From Lithobates sylvaticus (taxonomy: Eukaryota > Chordata > Amphibia > Anura > Ranidae): 64,000 nucleotides of DNA. A model generated the notes under the pieces. That model worked only from the letters and a program-made list of their open reading frames with translations, ran no database searches and was not told the DNA's origin. Within the stretch, counting starts at the first letter, position 1. Every line of letters starts with the position of its first letter. The translations under genes and the position numbers were made by a program. Location: the NCBI GenBank assembly GCA_028564925.1, contig CM053028.1, forward strand, positions 621,819,572-621,883,571, given 5' to 3'. This document shows positions 1-9,409 of this stretch, piece after piece.

Positions 1-762
1 GCAGACAACAACATCTTCTGTGGCAAAGGAGAATTTAGCTTTTAAAAATTTAAGAATTTTCGAAAATGATTATGAAGTGAAAGTACTGGGGAAAGATATA
101 CATCCCAGAATTAGAAAATTGTAGAATATGATAACATAGATCATCAATTTGATTTATGGCATTATAGCAAATCATTAAAAAAATGAATTGAAGCCAGTCG
201 TAAGGCAAATTGTCAAAATGTACAACAATGGATTTCACTGATCGTCAACCATTTCTACTGGTGCAGCAAGACATGTCGAGAAGATGTTAATCTCTTCTGG
301 AAACTATGGACATCTCTGCTTTACCATGTCCGCAATATTCACCACTGGGAGGAAGACGGTCAACACGGAGCTTGCCTACATGAAGAACTATCCATTTTGG
401 AAGAAACTGTTAGATGGTTACTAAAACCAAGTCCACCATATAAGGCACTTCAAGACATTATATCCTCAAAACAACTCAAAAACAACATACCTTTTCTTGT
501 ACTGTACTGCCGTACCGGTGCAATAGAGATTTTCCACAACAATGTTCTCAAGTATCGTACTAAGAGAATACATTACAGAATGAATTCCATGGAAGCCCGA
601 ACAACCGTTGCAATTCTTGCACATAACAGCAATGTTGGCCGTCAACAAGCAATCATGCAACATAAATCGAGCAGATGTTGGACAACCACGCACTCGTTTG
701 GAACATCCAAGATCCCGAAAAAGATGGATAGTTCATACAATCTACGATCCAGTAAAACTAAG

Positions 763-770
<8 letters not shown>
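1..770 (+). pseudogene. DDE transposase relic, C-terminal half (tentatively Kolobok-like)
   Basis: Read on the plus strand across more than one frame, this encodes the C-terminal half of a DNA-transposon transposase of a type common in fish and frogs. Visible blocks are DIHPRIRKL (about 98-123), DHQFDLWHYSKS (139-174), NHFYWCSKTCRED (about 248-286), a stretch ending HHWEEDG, then SPPYKALQDIIS and KRIHYRMNSMEARTTVAILA (about 430-620). The Asp and His pattern around DxWHxxKS is what I remember for this superfamily; the Kolobok name is tentative. In-frame stops and at least one frame change make it a dead copy. The same protein appears on the minus strand at 20745-22345 with its N-terminal side. 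It runs into the TG repeat near 763. Confidence 0.6.

Positions 771-801
<31 letters not shown>
763..801 (+). repeat. TG microsatellite
   Basis: A pure GT/TG run followed by a short TA run. The counterpart in the other arm (20668-20738) is longer and interrupted, as expected for slippage after duplication. Confidence 0.95.
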
Positions 802-810
<9 letters not shown>

Positions 811-1645
811 TTAATTTTTTTTTTGTCTATATAGAGACACACACACACCAACACATGTCAATACATTATTTTTTTTTGTATTTGTATAATCCTATCAATA
901 TATTATTTAAAAAAAAGATATATATATATTTGAATTATAGACAAATGGATGTACACATGCATATTATTTTTCTTTACACCAACTATTGTCATTGCCATTT
1001 GACTCTTTTGTATCTGAAAGACTTATCACATTTAAAATGATGTATTTGTTTTTAGGGTTAATAACCATGTAATTAAATATTTCTGAATCTGCGATTCATA
1101 AAAATTATTATGCTTCAATTGCTCTTGTGTTTTCAAGTTCTTGACAATATACTGATTCTTCAGCCATAGACATGGACATACTTTTGCCACATCAGCACAA
1201 AACGATATTTTCAACCATTAGATCCTGTCTTTTCTCTTCAATTTCAGATTAGGTTCTCATTGGAGCTGGAGGATTTCATTGAAAACAAGGCTCTTCCTGG
1301 GGGGTGTAAAACAAGACCATTATTTTTTGAAGAAAAAGATTCCTATGATATATGTTTTTAATTAATAGAAGTGTAATTTTCAGTATTTTATTTAGTAAAA
1401 TTAAAATTTTAGATATTTTAAAAACTACAATTTCAAGTAATGTTCTCAAATTTTTATATAATAAAAATGATTTAATAAATAAATTGTAATATGCATATTT
1501 ATAGATTTTTTTTTTTTTGATAATACGGCTAATTAGTCTGTACTTACCCTTTTAGTGGACAAATGTAACCTGCACACATCATCAGCACATCATCAGCAGA
1601 CATTGCAGGTCTATATTTTCAACACCAGAATTGGTAATAATAATT
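802..1645 (+). other. AT-rich non-coding stretch of the arm
   Basis: AT-rich DNA with T and A runs, conserved in the other arm. The only exon-like signal is a pyrimidine tract ending in CAG near 1246, followed by an open stretch to a TAA near 1363 (IRFSLELEDFIENKALPGG at its start). It could be a last transposase exon or chance. A 60-residue minus-strand frame (1032-1214) is also shared by both arms, but I recognise nothing in it. Confidence 0.4.
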
Positions 1646-3105
1646 ATTTCTTTCTTTTTTTTTCTCTTTCTTTCTTTCCTTTCATATTTTCTTTTTCTTT
1701 CTTTCGTTCTTTCTTTCTTTCTTTCTTTTCTTTCTTTCTTTCTTTCTTTCCTTCCACCTTTCCTTTCATCTTTTCTTTCTTTCTTTCTTTCTTTCCTTCC
1801 ACCTTTCCTTCCTTCCTTCCGTCTCTTTCTTTCTTTCTTTCTTTCTTTCCCTTTTTCTTTCTTTCTTTCCGTCTTCCTTTCTTTCCTTCCACCTTTCCTT
1901 CTTTCTTTCTTTCTTTCTTTCCGTCCACCTTTCCTTCCTTTCTCTTTCTTTCTTTCCTTCCACCTCTCCTTCCGTCCTCTTTCTTTCTTTCCATCTTTCC
2001 AATTTCTTTCTTTCCTTCCCCGTTTCCTTCCTTCCTTCCTCTTTCCGTCCACCTTTCCTTCCTTTCTCTTTCTTTCTTTCCGTCCACCTTTCCTTCCTTT
2101 CTCTTTCTTTCCATCCACCTTTCCTTCCTTTTCTCTTTCTTTCTTTCCATCCACCTTTCCTTCCTTTTATCTTTCATTCTTTCTGTCCACCTTTCCTTCC
2201 TTTTCTCTTTCTTTCTTTCCGTCCACCTTTCCTTCCTTTCTCTTTCTTTCTTTCCGTCCACCTTTCCTTCCTTTCTCTTTCTTTCCCCCCCCCCCCCTCT
2301 TTCCGTCCACCTTTCCTTCCTTTCTCTTTCTTTCTTTCCGTCCACCTTTCCTTCCTTTTCTCTTTCCTTTCTTTTTTCTTTCTTTCCTTTCTCTTTCTTT
2401 ATTTCTTTCCTTCCACCTCTCCTTCCTTCCTCTTTCTTTCTTTCCATCTTTCCTTTTTCTTTCTTTCCTTCCCTGTTTCCTTCCTTCCTTCCTCTTTCTT
2501 TCCGTCCACCTTTCCTTCCTTTCTCTTTCTTTCTTTCCGTCCACCTTTCCTTCCTTTCTCTTTCTTTTTTCTGTCCACCTTTCCTTCCATTTCTCTTTCT
2601 TTCTTTCCCTCCACCTTTCCTTCCTTTTCTCTTTCTTTCTTTCCATCCACCTTTCCTTCCTTTCTCTTTCTTTCTTTCCGTCCACCTTTCCTTCCTTTCT
2701 CTCTTTCCCTTTCTTTCCCGTCCTTTCCTTTCCTTCCTTTTCTCTTTCTTTCTTTCCGTCCACCTTTCCTTCCTTTCCTCTTTCTTTCTTTCTGTCCACC
2801 TTTCCTTCCTTTCTCTTTCTTTCTTTCCGTCCACCTTTCCGTCCTTTTCTCTTTCTTTCTTTCGGTCCACCTTTCCTTCCTTTTCTCTTTCTTTCTTTCT
2901 GTCCACCTTTCCTTCCTTTCTCTTTCTTTCTTTCTGTCCACCTTTCCTTCCTTCCTTCTCTTTCTTTCTTTCCCTCCACCTTTCCTTCCTTTCTTTCTGT
3001 CCCCCTTTCCTTCCTTTCTCTTTCTTTCTTTCTGTCCACCTTTCCTTCCTGTCTCTTTCTTTCTTTCTTTTCATATTTCCTTTCCTTTCTCTTTCCTTCT
3101 TTCCC
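1646..3105 (+). repeat. Pyrimidine-rich minisatellite (CTTT/CCTT, about 36-bp units)
   Basis: About 1.46 kb of nearly pure C and T. It starts as CTTT repeats and becomes a higher-order array of roughly 36-bp units containing GTCCACCTTTCCTTCC followed by CTTT repeats. A C-only run of 14 bases interrupts it near 2287. The strand is almost free of A, so stop codons are nearly absent and several 190- to 540-codon frames appear on both strands. None is a gene. Confidence 0.9.
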
Positions 3106-3239
3106 CTGTACTGTCCACTCCCCTATACTGTACCCTCCTAATACAGTTCATTTTCATTCCTTGAATTATTTTTCCCATTATGGGAGTGATTGGGGCCTCA
3201 TGTCTAAGTTTTTGCCTAAGGCCTCACAAAGTCTAGAGC

Positions 3240-3890
3240 CGCCTCTGTAACCGGGGAGTGAGTTAGAAGTTTGGTGGTGTCATTAGTTAAAAAGGGGCGT
3301 ATTCTGGAAATGTTGCGGAGGCTAAGGCGGCATGATTTGGACAGGGATTGTATGTGGGTCTAAAAGGACAGTTCAGAGTCTAGGATTACCCCTAGCACCC
3401 TGACATGTGGGGACCGACTGATAGATGTGCCATTGATCTTGACTGAGAAGTCAGGGGAAGGGGCACGTGGGGGAGGAAAAAAAAAAAATATTAAGAGCTC
3501 AGTTTTAGACAGATTCAGTTTGAGGAAGTGGTTTGACATCCAGACCGATATGTCTGTTAGTAAATCAGTTATGCGTGAGGAGATTGATGGGGTGAGCTGA
3601 GGGGCAGAGAGATAGATTTGGGTGTCGTCAGCATATAAAAGGTAGTGGAAGCCATGTGAGGCTATCAGCTGACCCAGGGAGGACGTGTAGATTGAGAATA
3701 GTAGAGGTCCAAAATATGAATTATAATGTGCTGTGACATTGACACTCTATGGAGGGGTGGATGGTTTTGGTTGGAGGGGTTTAGCGGTGAGAAGACGATC
3801 AGCATAGACAGATTGGAATGAAAAGAGATGAGAGAATGAGGTACTGTGATCACTTTGCTGTCATTACTCCTCACCTGTATTACAAGTCTG
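3240..3890 (-). mobile_element. L2/CR1-like LINE fragment, reverse transcriptase C-terminal part
   Basis: Minus-strand translation gives the end of a LINE reverse transcriptase. From about 3720 down it reads [19 protein letters not shown], then [10 protein letters not shown] near 3610-3640 (the catalytic YADD box), then [17 protein letters not shown], and finally [12 protein letters not shown] and RNISRIRPFLTNDTTKLL close to 3260. This block order is typical of L2/CR1-type elements. The frame is interrupted and no 5' part is present, so it is a dead fragment. Its last 200 bases are shared with the other arm (18057-18250); the rest is not, which places the edge of the inverted duplication inside this LINE. 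Confidence 0.75.
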
Positions 3891-4000
3891 AGTGTGATAA
3901 GAAGACAAAGGGTTTGCCTTTACAGGGAACTTTACCTGACAGTATTAATACAATCCATCACATTAATAATATATAACTTAATTGAAGAATAAGAATCAAA

Positions 4001-4464
4001 GCCAGGTATGTCTGGTGTCCTGTTGAGAAATGTTCCCATCGGATATTGTCCACCCTATACTGCGCTTGCGCAGTACGGAGGATAAAGGAGACGCCAAAAG
4101 TCTCAAAAGATGAACAGCTGATTGCCAGCTCTACCCAGCGCCTGCACACTTAATACTACATTCTGCCCTGAGTCCAGGTTCAAGCCCCACCCATCCAAGT
4201 GGACATAAAGTTAGAATATAAATATGCAGAGCGAAGTGAGGCCGTATCCAAAGCGTGGCGAGTGAAGCGAGGGGCCCTGTTACAAAGTGGTGTCTTACAA
4301 CATCAGGAGCGTGTGACAGAATGTACTATTGAGTGCGCAGGCGCCGTTCATCTTCGGAGACTTTCGGCGTCTCCTTTGTCCTCTGTACTGTGCAAGCGAT
4401 GCGCCTGCGCAGTATAGGCCGGACACTATCCGATGGGGGGGACCTTTCTCATCAGAACACTGGC
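4001..4464. mobile_element. MITE with about 90-bp inverted ends
   Basis: Left end 4001-4112 and right end 4350-4464 are imperfect inverted copies. Shared words include ATCGGATATTGTCC against GGACACTATCCGAT, and ACTGCGCTTGCGCAGTA against the equivalent on the other side. The 240-bp middle is unrelated and contains a B-box-like GGTTCAAGCCCC, too little to call a tRNA or SINE. No transposase is present, so this would be a non-autonomous DNA element. The family is not identified. Confidence 0.6.
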
Positions 4465-4948
4465 TCTATGTAGAGAGATGTGGGTGGCATGTTTGTGAGG
4501 CTATGATGGGAAAAACAAACAAAAAAATAATAAGGATCTTTAGATGAAGAGCAGATCGGTCAGACCTTCCTTCTATTCCCATCCTGATTCTAGATTTATT
4601 GTGGAGATCATCTCCTCTTTCTAACTGTATACATTCCCAAATCACCTCCTTGCACTGCACACGCACAAGTGTTCTACCAGGAATGACCACAAGGTGGCAG
4701 AGCTGAATAAACACTTATGCCGCATTCACACATTGTTACAATAAAAGATCCTCCACAATCTCCTGCCTTACATTGTTACTCATTGGCGTCCCCAGCCTGG
4801 GGCCACTGACCCCCCCCTCCCAACATCATACTGGGCACCCCATGTGCCCCCCAACAGGGCCAGACTGGCCTACCGGGGCTGCCTGCCCTGGGGCTCGGCC
4901 GTGCGTGCTCCCCTCCCTCCTCACTCACAGGCACAGCAGAAGACCGAT
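4465..4948. other. Unassigned stretch with repeat-like words
   Basis: No gene. It contains the CCACAAGGTGGCAG word seen in many frog repeats and a C-run near 4810. I see no inverted ends or coding signal. Confidence 0.35.
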
Positions 4949-5132
4949 GTGTCACGGAGCTTTGAAATGTTGTTCTGCCGCGCTATGACAAAAGTCCCGC
5001 CCTCCTCCTAGACCTGCTCGTGTTATAGACCGAACACTGCGTCTATCACACAAGCTAGTCTAGGAGGAGGGTGGGACTTTTGTCATATCGCGGCAGAACA
5101 ACATTTCACAATCACACTCAGCTCTGTGACAC
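4949..5132. mobile_element. Short hairpin MITE
   Basis: 4949-5010 and 5060-5132 are inverted copies about 60-70 bp long. Outer ends are GTGTCACGGAGC and GCTCTGTGACAC. Inner stems share TTGTTCTGCCGCG, GACAAAAGTCCCGCCC and CCTCCTCCTAGA with their complements. It would fold into one hairpin with a loop of about 50 bases. No coding capacity. Confidence 0.75.
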
Positions 5133-5287
5133 AGCACTAAGTAGGGATGCTGAAATTAATCGCTGCACCGATGCATCGAAAAATCGATGTCGGGTGACAT
5201 CATCCCGACTTGCCCCGCCCCTCCCGGAAGAGCGCTCCGAGCGTGTCCTTCAAAATAGATTTTGTAATGAATGCAGAGGTGCATACT

Positions 5288-5635
5288 ATTAAGTGGCCAC
5301 CGCTGTATGTGTTATTTTTAAAATATATGCAGCTCATACCTCATTTCTTAGTGTGTCACGTATAACTGTATAAGCCGCTCATGTGACTGCTCGGTCCAAC
5401 CTGCGTCTCTTTCTTCTGACGTCAGTCCTGCCCGCCTCTCCTGGTCTGATAGCTACAGTCGGTGGGCGGGGCTGAGAACTTTCACTGACGAGAGACTGAG
5501 AGGAGAGAGGGGGAGAGAAAGGCGGGCTTGGACCTGGCAGTCACATGAGCGGCTTATACAGTTGTACACAGACTAAAACAAGGTATGAAGCTGCATATAT
5601 TTTAAAATGTACATACAGCGGTGGGCACTTAATGG
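5288..5635. repeat. Hairpin inside the left arm
   Basis: 5288-5400 and 5538-5635 are inverted copies. Both contain CACCGCTGTATGT, ATATATGCAGC and TATAAGCCGCTCATGTGACT or the complement. The same sub-hairpin recurs in the right arm at about 10390-10765, so the palindrome has palindromes within it. Confidence 0.75.
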
Positions 5636-5927
5636 ATTATAAATCAATTTATTACCACACAGGTTAAACTACATACAGCAGTTTATACTCTGCATATAGT
5701 GGCTTCTACACGTGCTTCTACATTTGCCTGGCTCCATCCCCCCTTCATACATTCTACTGTGTTAACTCCTAGTGTGCTGGAAAGTGCCCAGAGAAGTCAT
5801 CACAGAGACAGTAGTGAAGGGAACTTCACAGGGCTGTATGTCAGTTGTGGATTCCAATCCCTCCTGACCTCCCAGCAGCCGTGTGTGTGAATTCCTGTAC
5901 CCTGTAGTGCACCGGATTAGTGCACTT

Positions 5928-6400
5928 TTTAAAGCGGAGTTCCACCCATTTTTTAGTTTATTAAAAGTCAGCAGCTACAAAAAAGTTTAGCTGCTGACTT
6001 TTAATAAACAGACACTCACCTGTCCCATGGTCCAGCGACGCGGGAAGCCTTGCTCCTCTCCCCCTCCACTCCTCAACGCCGTCATATCTACTGTGTGCAG
6101 TGACACCCGGCTGTGACAGCTTACGGCTTCATGACCGGGTGCACACTGCACGAGCCACACTGCGCTCTGCCATTGGCCAGCCAATCTTCTGGGACCTGTG
6201 TTGTGTCCCAGAAGATCACTGGCAGGGATGGGACACCTAGGGCAAGAGGAGGAGTCACCTAGGGGGCCAGGACAGGAAGTCCCAATAAAAAGAGGACACC
6301 CCCCCCCCAAAAAAAAAAATGACTTGCCAAATGTGGCATATCAGGGGGCGAGGAGTGCTTAAAGCGGAAGTACCACTTTTGGGTGGAACTCCGCTTTAAA
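5928..6400. mobile_element. Ranid-type MITE with AAAGCGGAGTTCCACCC ends
   Basis: It starts TTTAAAGCGGAGTTCCACCC and ends with the exact complement, GGGTGGAACTCCGCTTTAAA. Inside is a near-perfect short hairpin at 5957-6010 built on GTCAGCAGCTA. I recognise the end sequence as a very common ranid repeat (from memory). A matching copy lies in the right arm at 9608-10080. Confidence 0.75.
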
Positions 6401-6606
6401 GGAGTGAGGTTATTTTTAATTCATTTATTTATTAAAAGTCAGCAGCTACAAAAAAAGTGTATCTTTTGACTTTTAGTAAAAAGACAGATACTCGCCTGTC
6501 CCCCACAATCCAGCGACGTGGCCACCCAAATCCTCCATTCTCTCCCCTGCCTGTCCACGGCGCTGGCAATACTACTGTGGGCATACGGCTGTGACAGCGT
6601 AGCAGC

Positions 6607-7090
6607 NNNNNNNNNNNNNNNNNNNNNNNNNNNNNNNNNNNNNNNNNNNNNNNNNNNNNNNNNNNNNNNNNNNNNNNNNNNNNNNNNNNNNNNNNNNNNN
6701 NNNNNNNNNNNNNNNNNNNNNNNNNNNNNNNNNNNNNNNNNNNNNNNNNNNNNNNNNNNNNNNNNNNNNNNNNNNNNNNNNNNNNNNNNNNNNNNNNNNN
6801 NNNNNNNNNNNNNNNNNNNNNNNNNNNNNNNNNNNNNNNNNNNNNNNNNNNNNNNNNNNNNNNNNNNNNNNNNNNNNNNNNNNNNNNNNNNNNNNNNNNN
6901 NNNNNNNNNNNNNNNNNNNNNNNNNNNNNNNNNNNNNNNNNNNNNNNNNNNNNNNNNNNNNNNNNNNNNNNNNNNNNNNNNNNNNNNNNNNNNNNNNNNN
7001 NNNNNNNNNNNNNNNNNNNNNNNNNNNNNNNNNNNNNNNNNNNNNNNNNNNNNNNNNNNNNNNNNNNNNNNNNNNNNNNNNNNNNNNNNN
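6607..7090. other. Assembly gap of 484 N
   Basis: Unknown bases. The gap begins inside the left arm, so the true inner end of the palindrome on this side is not known. Reading frames crossing it are meaningless. Confidence 1.
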
Positions 7091-7117
7091 ACTATAAAAA
7101 ATTTTTATGATATATAA

Positions 7118-7140
7118 TATATATATATATATATTATATA

Positions 7141-7191
<51 letters not shown>
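7118..7191. repeat. TA/CA microsatellite
   Basis: A TA-rich run followed by an uninterrupted CA run, directly next to the gap and abutting the Tc1-like end. Confidence 0.95.
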
Positions 7192-7195
<4 letters not shown>

Positions 7196-7291
7196 GCCTT
7201 GAAAAAAAAATTCACGCCCCTTGAAATTTTCCACATTTGTCAAGTTACAACCAAAAATGTAAATGTATTTTATTGGGATTTTATGTGATAT
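7192..7291 (+). mobile_element. Tc1-like 5' end fragment, first piece
   Basis: CAGTGCCTTGAAAAAAAAAT followed by CACATTTGTCAAGTTACAACC and TTTTATTGGGATTTTATGTG matches the start of a widespread Tc1/mariner family (from memory). In that family the next words are an ACACAAAGTGGCACAT block, which here occurs only at about 8985, 1.7 kb away. Confidence 0.6.
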
Positions 7292-8984
7292 ACAGATCCA
7301 AAAAATGTAGCGCTATTACATGTGGCAAGGAATGTCTACTGCATATTACCATCAACCCACCATGTACAGCACACACCTCACCCAAGAAACCAAGGCGATT
7401 AAAACCATTTGGTAATAAACGTGTTCCTTGGAAATGGCTCCTGTAAAAACGAAATAATATAATAATAAACAAGTTCATAAGGTGATAACATCAAACAGTA
7501 TTCCTTCTGGTCGACGCAATTAAACTAACTGCAACCATATGCGGGACTACTGTCGCTGTGAGCACGCGAAAAAACCTCGTAACGGAAAAGTCAGGATAGT
7601 GAGGTACCGTTACAGCTATGCCACATCAGTCTGGGCTTAGAGATGACAAAATCTTGCATCTAGAGGATAACCACCGCAAGCTTGGTAATCGAGATGAAAT
7701 CATTTCCTGGGACAGGGGGTACTGAGCTTCAGTCAGGCATAGGCGCAGGCTATGCCTTCCAGGCCATCCGCCACTCATACCACATGCGTCACAAGAATGA
7801 TCGTAGAAAACCGGTCCGGAAATTGGGATATTAAAAATGGAGACCACTCCAATTCGGTGCACAACACGTCTCAAATGGGCCACCACTCAAAATCTCTACT
7901 CCTCCACATCAACACTGCCACTCGGTTGCGGCAAAACACAAAACCACCCAAATAAAAACATAATACCTGAACCTTAACCATCACACACACGCGAGAACAA
8001 TCCATTTCAAATAACCACGCACAACCATCTCAAACATTCTCCGCGACCAACGACCACACCACGACCCCCCCGGGACCGCAAGCATTAGGCAAACGACCCG
8101 ACGAGTTTATCGACGATAGTCTTCCACAGGGGCATATTCTCTGACCCCCCCACATTGCCTCCCAACTATTTATAGACATGGATCGAAACTATAAAAGCAG
8201 AAGCCCCACAATCTGGTCACTAAGCAGGAATTGCGAACGCCTCCCGCCTTGAACCAAATGCAATGCGGGGGGTATGTTCAGTTCAATTCTGCCTCCATAC
8301 CTCTAGGTAAAATTCAAAGAAATACGAGAAAATACTGAATGGCAAACAACTACATCTTAATACATCCTGGATTATGAGATGGGATCTCGGGGCCAATACA
8401 TGTATGATAAAGCCGAAATTAAATGAACCCCATTAATGAAACGGAAAAACCCGGTTTTACTCACGTCGACCAGTCTCGTCATACATCGGACACGTAAGAG
8501 TGCCAATCCAGAGGCAGGGGAAATGCTTATTCACGCGACAAAATTTGTCAATCGCGTTCTTACCTGCTGGACCCAGGCAAACCACTCCCACTGCACCCAG
8601 CAACCGGCCCCGCACTAATGAGCTTACCACGCCCGGACCACCACCAGCTCGTCCTGGAAACATGCAGCTGAAGTAGCCATCAATGACAATGCGCCTTGGT
8701 AACGCAAAAAGCCGCCGGCGCGCAAAGAGCATGCGCGTTGGGGGGGGGGGGGAGGGGGGGGGTGGGGGTTTTGGGGGATGGGGTGGGGGGGGGTGGTGGA
8801 GGGGAGGGACCCGGCAGATATCCCCACCCAATCTCCGCTTAGGGCTCACACGCAGAAATAACAAGCGGGCGAGCACGCAGCCAAAGCGTCAACACCACCC
8901 GCATTTCCGGTACCCACGATGACCGAGAAGTGAGCAAAAAACGCGATGTGCGTCAAATAGGGAACACGGAAATGGGGTAGTACC
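7292..8984. other. CpG-rich insert of unknown origin
   Basis: About 1.7 kb lying between two pieces that would be adjacent in a normal Tc1-like end. CpG is frequent (for example 8040-8130, 8450-8480, 8690-8730), unlike the rest of the window. I see no frame longer than 139 codons, no inverted ends and no recognisable protein. A G-only stretch interrupts it near 8740-8810. It could be foreign DNA, a decayed GC-rich repeat, or noisy assembly consensus next to a gap. Confidence 0.5.
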
Positions 8985-9045
8985 AACACAAAGTGGCACA
9001 TAAATGTGAAGTAGAAGGAAAATATAAATTGGTTGTGCAAAATTT
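8985..9045 (+). mobile_element. Tc1-like 5' end fragment, second piece
   Basis: ACACAAAGTGGCACATAAAT followed by GTGAAGTAGAAGGAAAAT matches the block that normally follows the 7192-7291 piece in Tc1-like elements. Confidence 0.55.
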
Positions 9046-9170
9046 GGCACCTGGGCGCGATCCTATCTCTGGCATCCCTCCCTCCAGGGCGGGACAGAAC
9101 GTGATACCGTACGTCGACATCAAGTTATGTTTAGGGTACTATTACTGGAAGAGGTGGGGTGATATAGTGT

Positions 9171-9300
9171 AGGGGTGCGCATCTTCACTGGTCTCACGAT
9201 TCGATTCGATTACGATTATCTGGTCAACGATTCGATTTGATTCCGCGATGTATCACGATTACTAACGTGCTTCCACTTCCGCTTGGGCCGACTAGGCAGC
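9171..9300 (+). mobile_element. hAT-like terminal fragment (CGATTCGATTCGATT type)
   Basis: TAGGGGTGCGCATCTTCAC followed by repeated CGATTCGATT words is the start of a non-autonomous hAT-like family common in amphibians (from memory). No matching right end is found, so this is a fragment inside the palindrome centre. Confidence 0.5.
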
Positions 9301-9409
9301 CCTTCCTCCCTGTAATCTTCTGGGACACATCACAGGTCCCAGAAAATTGCCCGGCTGTGCAGGATAGCCCAGTGAGACATGCACACCCGGCTGTGAAGCT
9401 GCAAGCTGT

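Larger units (their letters stand above)
1..3444 (+). repeat. Left arm of a large inverted duplication
   Basis: The reverse complement of this stretch recurs at 18057-21516. In the sampled non-repetitive parts (for example about 80 bases near 80-160) I count roughly one mismatch. The order is the same in both arms: transposase relic, TG/CA microsatellite, AT-rich DNA, CT-rich minisatellite, L2-like LINE piece. The shared sequence stops inside the LINE piece, which continues to about 3890 only on this side. The left edge is cut by the window start, so the arm is probably longer. Confidence 0.9.

Noticed and set aside
1555-3250. Frames of up to 539 codons over the CT array
   Set aside because: Low-complexity Phe/Leu/Ser or Lys/Glu/Arg repeats from a minisatellite.
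4165-4200. tRNA or SINE B-box (GGTTCAAGCCCC)
   Set aside because: No A-box at the right distance and no cloverleaf; it lies in the middle of a MITE.
6518-7243. Frames crossing the first N gap
   Set aside because: Unknown bases are counted as coding; only a few real residues at each end.
8457-8922. 139-codon minus and 79-codon plus frames over the G-run
   Set aside because: Pro or Gly runs from the homopolymer region of the CpG-rich insert.
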